This document shows, in pieces, positions 1 through 4,951 of a stretch of 9,710 bases of DNA. The position numbers and the translations under genes were made by a program. The stretch comes from Flavobacterium sp. (lineage in GTDB: Bacteria; Bacteroidota; Bacteroidia; Flavobacteriales; Flavobacteriaceae), in NCBI GenBank assembly GCA_023253295.1, contig JALRGZ010000038.1, positions 1 to 9,710 of the forward strand. Reading direction: 5' to 3'. Within the stretch, counting starts at the first letter, position 1. Every line of letters begins with the position of its first letter. A model generated the notes under the pieces. It did not search any database. It saw nothing but the letters and a program-made list of their open reading frames with translations, and was not told the DNA's origin.

Positions 1-346
1 CGCCTTTTTTAGCAACGCAAATTGCTGTTCCGGTATCCTGGCAGGAAGGAAGCGCGCCTTCCACTGCAACTGCAGCGTTCTGCAGGAGATTATAAGCTAC
101 GAAACGGTCGTTGTCGGTCGCTTCCGGATCATCAAGAATAGCACTTAATTTCTCTAAATGCGAAGTGCGCAACATAAAAGAAACATCTTTCATTGCTTCT
201 TGCGAAAGTAACTCTAAGCCTTTTGGATCAACTGTTAGGATTTCTCTGTCTCCTAATTTTTCTAATTTTACGTAATCTGAAGTGATTTTGCGGTATTGGG
301 TATCGTCTTTTAAAATTGGATAAGGATCCTGATAAATAAAGTCCAT
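1..346 (-). CDS. Fumarate hydratase class I, N-terminal part (runs off the window)
   Basis: Class I fumarases are one-component, oxygen-sensitive [4Fe-4S] enzymes of the TCA cycle that interconvert fumarate and malate in the cytoplasm. I read 115 residues from an ATG at 346-344; the frame is open to the window edge. The protein begins MDFIYQDPYPILKDD. At residues 99-108 it has LPSCQDTGTA, the family motif whose cysteine (Cys102 here) is the first iron-sulfur ligand. Full-length members are about 500-550 residues, so roughly the last four fifths are missing. The start is supported by the usual N-terminal sequence, an A-rich leader and a perfect TANNTTTG-type -7 element 18 nt upstream. It lies alone on the minus strand after the terminator of the small-peptide unit. 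I am sure of the family; the split between FumA/FumB-like subgroups cannot be settled from this part. Confidence 0.93.
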   Translation of the reverse strand, partial: MDFIYQDPYPILKDDTQYRKITSDYVKLEKLGDREILTVDPKGLELLSQEAMKDVSFMLRTSHLEKLSAILDDPEATDNDRFVAYNLLQNAAVAVEGALPSCQDTGTAICVAKKG

Positions 347-364
347 TAGTTTTTTGTTTTTTGA

Positions 365-393
365 CAAATATAAAAATTATTTAGCGTAGCCAC
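365..393 (-). promoter_or_regulatory. Probable promoter of the fumarase gene (Bacteroidota -33/-7 type)
   Basis: On the minus strand, TATATTTG (372-365) matches the Bacteroidota -7 consensus TANNTTTG exactly. Eighteen bases further upstream lies GTG (393-391) in place of the consensus -33 TTG. Transcription would start near 357-360, leaving a leader of about a dozen bases before the ATG at 346. The -7 element is convincing; the -33 element is only a 2 of 3 match. Confidence 0.5.
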
Positions 394-454
394 AGTTTTT
401 TGACAGCTGTGATTCCTTTAAAAAATCAAACTTTTTGTTATAAAATCAAATAAA

Positions 455-486
455 AAGAGATGCTATTCAATAAAATACCATCTCTT
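455..486 (-). terminator. Rho-independent terminator after the small membrane peptide gene
   Basis: AAGAGATG (455-462) pairs with CATCTCTT (479-486). After one mismatch the stem continues as TATT/AATA around a short loop. On the minus strand the stem is followed by TTTTTATTTGATTTT, a good U-tract. It lies 26 bases beyond the stop codon of the 23-residue ORF and upstream of the fumarase promoter, so it separates the two units. A few T residues also follow on the plus strand, so weak bidirectional action is possible. Confidence 0.75.
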
Positions 487-512
487 AATTTTTACGATTA
501 ATGTTTTAAAAA

Positions 513-584
513 CTAGCCTAATAAGCTGGTAACTAAAAATATAATTAGCAATCCTATGGCGATGTATTTAGTGTATTTTGACAT
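513..584 (-). CDS. Small 23-residue single-span membrane peptide (hypothetical)
   Basis: ATG at 584-582 to TAG at 515-513 encodes 23 residues beginning MSKYTKYIAIG and ending VTSLLG. A short basic-polar head (Lys3, Lys6) is followed by an uninterrupted hydrophobic stretch of about 16 residues (8-23), enough for one membrane span with the N-terminus inside. I assign no function. Coding is supported by three things: the A-rich leader AACAAATAAAAA directly before the ATG, typical of flavobacterial starts; a strong terminator 26 nt after the stop; and a location in a gap that otherwise lacks a gene, so it forms its own transcription unit. No clean TANNTTTG promoter was found; the best candidate, TTCTTTTG near 632-639, has one mismatch. 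It could be a small membrane regulator, a type I toxin-like peptide or a chance ORF in a noncoding RNA. Confidence 0.55.
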   Translation of the reverse strand: MSKYTKYIAIGLLIIFLVTSLLG

Positions 585-700
585 TTTTTATTTGTTTAAA
601 TGAGTTTATAAATAGTAATTTTTGTAAAATTCAAAAGAATGAAAAATAGATTAGAAATCCTAGAACTATTGTTGTGTTAATCTGTTAAAATTGATTGTTT

Positions 701-736
701 GAATATAATTCGTTTCCATGACAACGGATTATATTC
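701..736 (-). repeat. End hairpin, 14-bp imperfect stem
   Basis: Bases 701-714 (GAATATAATTCGTT) pair with 723-736 (AACGGATTATATTC) over 14 positions with a single G-T wobble, leaving the 8-nt loop TCCATGAC. The right arm contains the same AACGGATT core as family A. Its outer flank carries the AAACAATCAATT tail on the minus strand, as found after A4. It looks like a diverged, larger-looped family A unit marking the left end of the element. Confidence 0.7.
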
Positions 737-745
737 TTGCGATAT

Positions 746-763
746 GTTCCGTTCCTACGGAAC
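746..763 (-). repeat. Palindrome B1 (GTTCC-TAC-GGAAC)
   Basis: GTTCC (751-755) and GGAAC (759-763) form a 5-bp stem with loop TAC. An alternative 6-bp stem uses GTTCCG (746-751) with CGGAAC (758-763). Read on the minus strand it is AGTTCCGTAGGAACG, which places GTAG across the loop, as in B2 (GTGG) and B3. Confidence 0.7.
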
Positions 764-789
764 TCTGTTTCTTGCTATTTCATATCACA

Positions 790-812
790 AACGGATTAAA
801 ATCCGTTGCTAC
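790..812 (-). repeat. Palindrome A1 (REP-like, GTAG head on minus strand)
   Basis: AACGGATT (790-797) and AATCCGTT (800-807) form an 8-bp perfect inverted repeat around AA. On the minus strand GTAG (812-809) precedes the hairpin by one base. It is inverted relative to A2, making a head-to-head pair like the paired REPs of enterobacterial mosaic repeats. Confidence 0.8.
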
Positions 813-822
813 AAAATGTTTC

Positions 823-835
823 GAGCCGAAGGCTC
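823..835 (+). repeat. Palindrome C1 (GAGCC-GAA-GGCTC)
   Basis: A perfect 5-bp stem with loop GAA. C2 at 931-943 is the same palindrome with loop TTA (TAA on the minus strand); C3 at 1525-1537 is a decayed copy. Confidence 0.75.
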
Positions 836-858
836 TATGATATGTGTTAAATGTGAAA

Positions 859-871
859 GTTCCGTGGGAAC
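859..871 (+). repeat. Palindrome B2 (GTTCC-GTG-GGAAC)
   Basis: A perfect 5-bp stem with GTGG spanning loop and stem. The flanks (AAGTTCC before, GA after) match B3 read on the minus strand. B3 also shares an upstream ATGTG-rich stretch, so these are copies of a longer unit rather than chance palindromes. Confidence 0.75.
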
Positions 872-878
872 GACAAAT

Positions 879-917
879 ATTGTAGAAACGGATTTTAATC
901 CGTTGAAAACAATCAAA
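879..917 (+). repeat. Palindrome A2 with GTAG head and AAACAATCAA tail
   Basis: GTAG (882-885) precedes AACGGATT (887-894), loop TT, AATCCGTT (897-904). Positions 879-905 are a perfect 27-nt inverted copy of 1454-1480 on the other side of the transposase gene. The tail AAACAATCAAA (907-917) recurs after A4 and, inverted, at the left end of the element. Confidence 0.85.
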
Positions 918-930
918 TCCATTCAAATGA

Positions 931-943
931 GAGCCTTAGGCTC
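931..943 (-). repeat. Palindrome C2 (GAGCC-TTA-GGCTC)
   Basis: A perfect 5-bp stem with loop TTA, 22 bases beyond the transposase stop codon. On the minus strand it is GAGCC-TAA-GGCTC and could also act as a weak hairpin downstream of the transposase. Confidence 0.75.
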
Positions 944-965
944 GGTACATATATAATTTTTCATT

Positions 966-1427
966 TTATATCATATCCTGAAAAATATATCTTTCGTCAA
1001 ATGGAACTTGGAATTTATCTAAAAACTCTAAATATTCTTCCTTGAAAGTTTGCTTTTTATGATGTTCTTCTTGATTAGCAACATAATTGTAAACTACATT
1101 AATTTGAGAATGACCATACGAAAACGCACCATAACCTTCCAGCCATTCAAATTTTGATTTGGTCAAATGATGATCATTAATGTATTTTGATGATTTTGCT
1201 TTTACCGTTTTCATTAATTCCGAAATTGAAACAACAGGTTTAAGACCCAAAAAACAATGAACATGATCTTCAACACCATTAACAATTATGGTTTTACATC
1301 CAGTTTCATTTATTAAATTACCAATTACGCCAAACAATGTAGATTTCCATTCATCAGCAATAACAGCTTCACGATATTTTACCGCAAAAACAACCTGAAT
1401 GTAAATTTGATGATAGGTATTTGCCAT
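966..1427 (-). CDS. IS200/IS605-type Y1 (HUH) transposase, REP-associated
   Basis: Y1 transposases cut and rejoin single-stranded DNA at hairpins through a 5'-phosphotyrosine intermediate. The 153-residue length is that of a stand-alone IS200 TnpA. The metal-binding HUH motif is HVH at 55-57 within VEDHVHCFL. The catalytic tyrosine is most likely Tyr115 in YVANQEEHH, with Gln119 in the usual YxxxQ spacing; GYGAFSYGHS at 98-107 is a typical family segment. The N-terminus MANTYHQIYIQVVFAVK matches the family start, and the ATG at 1427 needs no alternative. All catalytic residues are present, so the enzyme looks intact. No TnpB accessory gene is present. A2 and A3 bracket the gene with the GTAG heads pointing outward. 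Whether it belongs to the domesticated RAYT branch or to mobile IS200 cannot be decided without a tree. Confidence 0.92.
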   Translation of the reverse strand: MANTYHQIYIQVVFAVKYREAVIADEWKSTLFGVIGNLINETGCKTIIVNGVEDHVHCFLGLKPVVSISELMKTVKAKSSKYINDHHLTKSKFEWLEGYGAFSYGHSQINVVYNYVANQEEHHKKQTFKEEYLEFLDKFQVPFDERYIFQDMI

Positions 1428-1453
1428 AATTGTTTTTTATTGTTTTACATCAT

Positions 1454-1480
1454 CAACGGATTAAAATCCGTTTCTACAAT
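1454..1480 (-). repeat. Palindrome A3 (inverted twin of A2)
   Basis: On the minus strand GTAG (1477-1474) precedes the AACGGATT/AATCCGTT hairpin (1472-1455). All 27 bases are identical to A2 at 879-905 in inverted orientation. It lies 26 bases upstream of the transposase start, where binding of the transposase could also affect its own expression. Confidence 0.85.
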
Positions 1481-1487
1481 CTAAATC

Positions 1488-1500
1488 GTTCCTACGGAAC
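1488..1500 (-). repeat. Palindrome B3 (GTTCC-TAC-GGAAC)
   Basis: A perfect 5-bp stem, identical in arms and loop to B1 and the same as B2 in inverse orientation except GTAG for GTGG. Confidence 0.75.
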
Positions 1501-1524
1501 TTACACATTTTCATATATTTTAGA

Positions 1525-1537
1525 GAGCCATCGGCAT
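1525..1537 (-). repeat. Palindrome C3, decayed
   Basis: GAGCC-ATC-GGCAT: only the inner three base pairs (GCC/GGC) remain. Its position between B3 and A4 and its flanks suggest a mutated family C copy. Confidence 0.45.
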
Positions 1538-1572
1538 AGCGACGGATTTTAATCCGTTGTAAACAATCAATT
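1536..1572 (+). repeat. Palindrome A4 with right-end tail; likely terminator for the SpmA-SpmB gene
   Basis: ATAG (1536-1539, a variant of GTAG) precedes ACGGATT (1542-1548), TT, AATCCGT (1551-1557). The tail AAACAATCAATT (1561-1572) is the right inverted end of the element. The hairpin begins 20 bases after the stop codon of the minus-strand SpmA-SpmB gene and is the only strong hairpin there. It could serve as a transcription stop, though no long U-tract follows. Confidence 0.7.
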
Positions 1573-1577
1573 CACAT

Positions 1578-3017
1578 TTAAAAAAACCAACTCGCCACAA
1601 AAATAGCTGTAATTACGCAAATAACATCGACTATAAGCATGGTTCCTAAAGCGTAACGGGTATTTTTGATATTCACCGAACCAAAATAAACCGCAATAAC
1701 ATAGAAGGTACTTTCGGCACTACATTGGAAAATTGAACTTAATCTTCCTGTCATTGAATCGGCACCAAAGGTATTCATAGAATCGATTAAGAAACCTCTT
1801 GAACCAGCTGAGCTAAAAGGGCGCAACAAAGCAACAGGCAATGAATCTACAATTTCTTTATTTACTCCCAAATTCGAGAAAACAAAGCCCAATCCATTGC
1901 TGATTATTTCAAATAATCCGCTGTTTCTGAACAATGAAATAGCTACCAACATTCCTAAAACATAAGGGAAAATCGTTACTCCGGTTTTCACACCGTTGTT
2001 GGCTCCGGATACAAAAGCATCAAAAACAGTGGTTTTAGCTTCGGTAAATTTTGATTCCTTCATAAACGAAAGGAGGAGCGTAGCCACAATAATCACCAGT
2101 AAAATCAATGCCGATAGGTTAGAAGTGAAATAATTTTTACCAATTAAATCCAAATGATTTACATACATCAGTAAACCAATAATAGCCCCGATTAATCCCA
2201 TTAAAGCTGCCACTAGAGAGGCACTTTTGAAATTGATTTTTTGTTTGATTCCCACAATTAAGAAAGCAGCAATAGTTCCAATGAAAGAAGTAATGATACA
2301 TGGCAACATTACATCGGCAGGATTAGCTGCACCGGCTGCCGCACGATACCCAATGATGGAAGTTGCAATCAAAGTTAAACCAGAAGCATGCAAACACATG
2401 AACATGATTTGGGCATCACTGGCTTTGTCTTTTTCGGGGTTGAGTTCCTGCAAACTTTCCATCGCTTTCAGTCCGAAAGGCGTTGCAGCCGAATCCAATC
2501 CAAGGAAGTTAGCAGCAAAATTCAAGGTCATGTACGAAATAGAAGGGTGGTTTTTAGGGATACTTGGAAACACTTTCACGAATACTGGACTCAGTACTTT
2601 AGCCAGTTTTCCGGAAGCTCCGGAGATGATTAATAGTTCCATCAATCCACAGAAAAAAGCCAAATACGCAATTAAAGGAAGGATTAAATCTACTAAAGTG
2701 TTTTTACAAGTGGGTAATAATCCATCCGATTTTTGAATACCACTGTAGATTTTAACGGTTTGATTTTTGTATACATAAGTCGTATCTGCATTTAGCGTAT
2801 CACGATTGATAATCATAGTCTGATCTGGCGCTTTTTTAATGCTGTCTTTGATGAAAGCAGGAAGCTGTTCGGTAAATTTTTCATTGATTAAGATAGGTTC
2901 GTCTTTTTTGCCATTTAACACGTTATCAATGGTGTATGCATCATTAGTAAACAAACTCACAAAAATAAAGGCAATTGACGAGATAAAAATTGCCAACCAG
3001 AATCTACTTAATACCAT
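1578..3017 (-). CDS. SpmA-SpmB fusion membrane protein (nucleoside recognition/Gate domains)
   Basis: This 479-residue polytopic inner-membrane protein joins SpmA- and SpmB-like halves, both of the nucleoside-recognition (Gate) domain family, whose transported substrate is not firmly known. The SpmA half carries NFAANFLGLDSAATPFGLKA at 166-185. The SpmB half carries ALLRPFSSAGSRG at 397-409 and ESTFYVIAVYFGSV at 435-448, both diagnostic. Residue ranges 8-23, 105-130, 238-256, 266-286, 300-318, 345-362 and 458-476 look membrane-spanning. Between the first span and the first Gate domain lies a soluble insert (about 26-104), probably periplasmic. Bacillus has spmA and spmB as separate sporulation genes; the fused form in non-sporulating Bacteroidota must do something else. 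The ATG at 3017 opens a plausible first membrane span. The gene stands alone, and the mobile element ends 5 bases past its stop codon. Confidence 0.88.
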   Translation of the reverse strand: MVLSRFWLAIFISSIAFIFVSLFTNDAYTIDNVLNGKKDEPILINEKFTEQLPAFIKDSIKKAPDQTMIINRDTLNADTTYVYKNQTVKIYSGIQKSDGLLPTCKNTLVDLILPLIAYLAFFCGLMELLIISGASGKLAKVLSPVFVKVFPSIPKNHPSISYMTLNFAANFLGLDSAATPFGLKAMESLQELNPEKDKASDAQIMFMCLHASGLTLIATSIIGYRAAAGAANPADVMLPCIITSFIGTIAAFLIVGIKQKINFKSASLVAALMGLIGAIIGLLMYVNHLDLIGKNYFTSNLSALILLVIIVATLLLSFMKESKFTEAKTTVFDAFVSGANNGVKTGVTIFPYVLGMLVAISLFRNSGLFEIISNGLGFVFSNLGVNKEIVDSLPVALLRPFSSAGSRGFLIDSMNTFGADSMTGRLSSIFQCSAESTFYVIAVYFGSVNIKNTRYALGTMLIVDVICVITAIFVASWFF

Positions 3018-3128
3018 AATTTATTAATTTTTGTAAATGTAAATATTTCAGAATATAATGCACAAAGATTTTACCTGCTAAAAAAGAAGTATTTACTGGA
3101 AGATATACGATTTTGAAGAAATCTCTAT

Positions 3129-4202
3129 TTATTCAATAATGATTTTAGTTTCTAAATAGTTTTCAAAAGGTTTAATAGCTTCTAAAACAAGTGCTTTTTT
3201 CTTTTGCGAAATGTTTTCAAAAAAACGGGTTTCTATTTTTATATGCTCTTTTTTCTGACTTCGTTTCCATGTTCCGATAGCTTTTTCATTTTCAATAATT
3301 ATTGGCCAGAAGATACCATTATTGGTAAAGGCTTTGGCTTGATGTTCTTTCGGAATGATTATTTCACGCGTTTTGTATGAGATTAAAATTTCATCAAAAG
3401 AAGGAAGAAAATGAATCTTTTTTGAGGCATTGGACTCAGAAGAAAGTCCTTTTTTGAACCAATATTTTTTGCCGTTAACTTCAACAGAGTCGAGTTCTGA
3501 CTCGATTGATAGAACGGCAAGTTTTGAAATTGTAGCAGGAAAACCAGACCACCACGTAAAATCTGGTAATGTTGCAGGGCCATGACTTTCAAAATAACGT
3601 TTTGCCAGTTTTGCCAATCCTTCTTCTTTAGTCAGTTTTGTTTTTGTTTTCGGAACTTTTTCTTCTAGTAAAGAATACGTTATCTGCCGGTCTTTCATAT
3701 TTCCGTTGCAAACCAAACCATCCAGTTCGGCATATCCCATTATAAGAGTACTGGAAAAATTTTGGTCTGTTTCTTTTTTGAAACCCAGTTCACAAATGAT
3801 TTCTTCGCGGCTGAGGCTTTTATTATTCAGTAGAATCTTTTCGATTGAAGCGTTAATTTTTTTTAGTTTCTTTTCATCCAGATCATATTTTTTAGCTGCC
3901 GAAAGTATAATTTTTTTCACTTGTGGTCCCGAAATATCCAGCATCCAATGAATATCATCGGCAGAAACAAAATGCCAGGTTGGGCGTAAAATATGAGTGC
4001 GAATGATTTTTCCGGAATTAATAGCTTCTTCAATACTTTTTTCAGTAGCATCACATCGTGAGCCAATTGCCCATTTTGCCATTGTATAATCTTGTGCCTG
4101 CATGGCGCCTAAATGATTTACAATTTCCTGAGGTTCATGAAAATTTGTTTTCAGGATTTTCTGAGAAGTCATTCTCAAAAGGGCTATTTCAGGATCTGTC
4201 AT
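3129..4202 (-). CDS. AlkZ-like winged-helix protein (HTH_42 superfamily), putative DNA glycosylase
   Basis: The 357 residues match the winged-helix DNA-binding superfamily that contains the DNA glycosylases AlkZ (azinomycin self-resistance) and YcaQ (interstrand crosslink unhooking). Visible family marks are MQAQD at 34-38, RTHILRPTWHFV at about 68-79 and LPSFDEILISYKTRE near residue 270. AlkZ uses a Gln-x-Gln catalytic motif near residues 37-39, whereas YcaQ has Gln-x-Asp; here Gln35 and Gln37 fit the AlkZ type. This suggests excision of bulky or alkylated purines, but many members are untested and may be inactive. It starts with ATG 11 bases after the stop of the DEDDy exonuclease gene, so the two are almost certainly co-transcribed. 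I see no biosynthetic gene cluster nearby of the kind that self-resistance AlkZ proteins accompany. The family call is firm; activity is inferred. Confidence 0.8.
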   Translation of the reverse strand: MTDPEIALLRMTSQKILKTNFHEPQEIVNHLGAMQAQDYTMAKWAIGSRCDATEKSIEEAINSGKIIRTHILRPTWHFVSADDIHWMLDISGPQVKKIILSAAKKYDLDEKKLKKINASIEKILLNNKSLSREEIICELGFKKETDQNFSSTLIMGYAELDGLVCNGNMKDRQITYSLLEEKVPKTKTKLTKEEGLAKLAKRYFESHGPATLPDFTWWSGFPATISKLAVLSIESELDSVEVNGKKYWFKKGLSSESNASKKIHFLPSFDEILISYKTREIIIPKEHQAKAFTNNGIFWPIIIENEKAIGTWKRSQKKEHIKIETRFFENISQKKKALVLEAIKPFENYLETKIIIE

Positions 4203-4213
4203 TTAATAAATTT

Positions 4214-4927
4214 TTAAACATGAATAATTTCCTCCTCAATCAATAAATCTTCTCTTCGTAATCGCAGGAAAATCTGAGCCACAGCGATAGTGTCTTTTTC
4301 GCAATAGCTTACAATACGGTCAATGTCTTTTTCTACATAAAATACATGTCCTACCTGACTGCCGTCGATATCGCCTTTTGGGGAAGGAATGCCTAGTACT
4401 TTACACATTAATTTTAAAGAAGTAAAATGCTTGTAATCGCCAAATTTCCACAATTCCAAGGTATCGAGATGCGGAATTTCCCAGGGTTTTTTTCCAAAAA
4501 GATTCAACTTATCGGGAATCGCAATGCTATTGATAATCATGCGTCGGGCAATAAAAGGAATATCAAATTCCTTAGCGTTATGTCCGCACAATAAGTGTTG
4601 AGGTCCATTGAAATGATTGTTCAATAAATTGCTGAAATCCTTTAGGATTTTTTTTTCCTCTCCAAAAAAAGAAGTTACTCTAAAGTTTCGGATATCATTT
4701 TTGTTGGCAAAAAAACCAACAGAGATACACACAATTTTTCCAAATTCCGCCCAAATGCCTGCTCGCTCATAAAATTCTTCAGCTGAGAAATCTTCCTTGC
4801 GTTGGTATTGGGTTTTTTGTTCATAAAGTGTTTGCGTTTCCGAATCCAATTCGTTGAAATCGGCCGTTTCAGGAACGGTTTCTATGTCCAGAAAAAGGAT
4901 GTTATTGAGGTTTATTTTTTCAATCAT
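4214..4927 (-). CDS. DEDDy 3'-5' exonuclease, PolB-exonuclease-like
   Basis: This is a DnaQ-fold exonuclease of the group related to the proofreading domain of family B polymerases, acting on 3' ends with two metal ions. Exo I is LDIETVP at 13-19 (Asp14, Glu16). Exo II is GHNAKEFDIPFIARR at 115-129 (Asp122). Exo III is YCEKD at 208-212 (Tyr208, Asp212), the YxxxD spacing of DEDDy enzymes. I chose ATG 4927 (MIEKINLNNILFLDIETVP, 237 residues), which agrees with the family start. A TTG at 4948 would add seven lysine-rich residues. An ATG at 4952 overlaps the stop of the upstream gene (TAATG) but is out of frame by one base across an A8 run. The gene lies between the beta-lactamase-like gene (24 nt upstream) and the AlkZ-like gene (11 nt downstream). 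No polymerase domain is present. Confidence 0.88.
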   Translation of the reverse strand: MIEKINLNNILFLDIETVPETADFNELDSETQTLYEQKTQYQRKEDFSAEEFYERAGIWAEFGKIVCISVGFFANKNDIRNFRVTSFFGEEKKILKDFSNLLNNHFNGPQHLLCGHNAKEFDIPFIARRMIINSIAIPDKLNLFGKKPWEIPHLDTLELWKFGDYKHFTSLKLMCKVLGIPSPKGDIDGSQVGHVFYVEKDIDRIVSYCEKDTIAVAQIFLRLRREDLLIEEEIIHV

Positions 4928-4951
4928 CAGTTTCTTTTTTTTGGTCAAACA

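Larger units (their letters stand above)
689..1572. mobile_element. IS200-like/REP-transposase element built from three palindrome families
   Basis: This 884-bp unit fills the gap between the 23-residue peptide gene and the SpmA-SpmB gene. Its ends are a perfect 12-bp inverted repeat (AATTGATTGTTT at 689-700, AAACAATCAATT at 1561-1572). It contains one Y1 transposase gene (966-1427, minus) and palindromes in the order: end hairpin, B1, A1, C1, B2, A2, C2, gene, A3, B3, C3, A4. Family A is an AACGGATT/AATCCGTT hairpin with a GTAG-type tetranucleotide at its foot. Family B is GTTCC-N3-GGAAC. Family C is GAGCC-N3-GGCTC. A GTAG or GTGG head beside a hairpin is the known signature of REP sequences recognised by REP-associated Y1 transposases. 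I see no convincing target duplication. Treating the whole as one mobile unit is inference; the palindromes could also be independent dispersed repeats clustered around a resident transposase. Confidence 0.6.

Noticed and set aside
391..411. Small hairpin CACAG...CTGTG upstream of the fumarase gene
   Set aside because: A 5-bp stem with a long loop lying over or upstream of the promoter; not distinguishable from chance, and no riboswitch features are seen.
701..943. CRISPR-like array
   Set aside because: The repeated units are short palindromes of three different sequences, in both orientations and with irregular spacing. There are no uniform repeats with unique spacers and no cas genes.
699..956. 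Plus-strand 85-codon ORF through the palindrome array
   Set aside because: It consists almost entirely of the A, B and C palindromes and the end hairpin, has no family resemblance and no start context. The open frame is a by-product of repeat sequence.
2227..2736. Plus-strand ORF opposite the SpmA-SpmB gene
   Set aside because: It is an antisense shadow of a strongly conserved membrane protein gene; its translation has no recognisable motifs.
3018..3128. Promoter for the SpmA-SpmB gene at AATCTTTG (3070-3063)
   Set aside because: It has one mismatch to TANNTTTG and no TTG at the right distance, so it is too weak to list.
4928..4948. TTG start for the exonuclease at 4948
   Set aside because: It adds only MTKKKKL from an A-rich leader, while ATG 4927 gives the normal family N-terminus; the leader is better explained as untranslated sequence.
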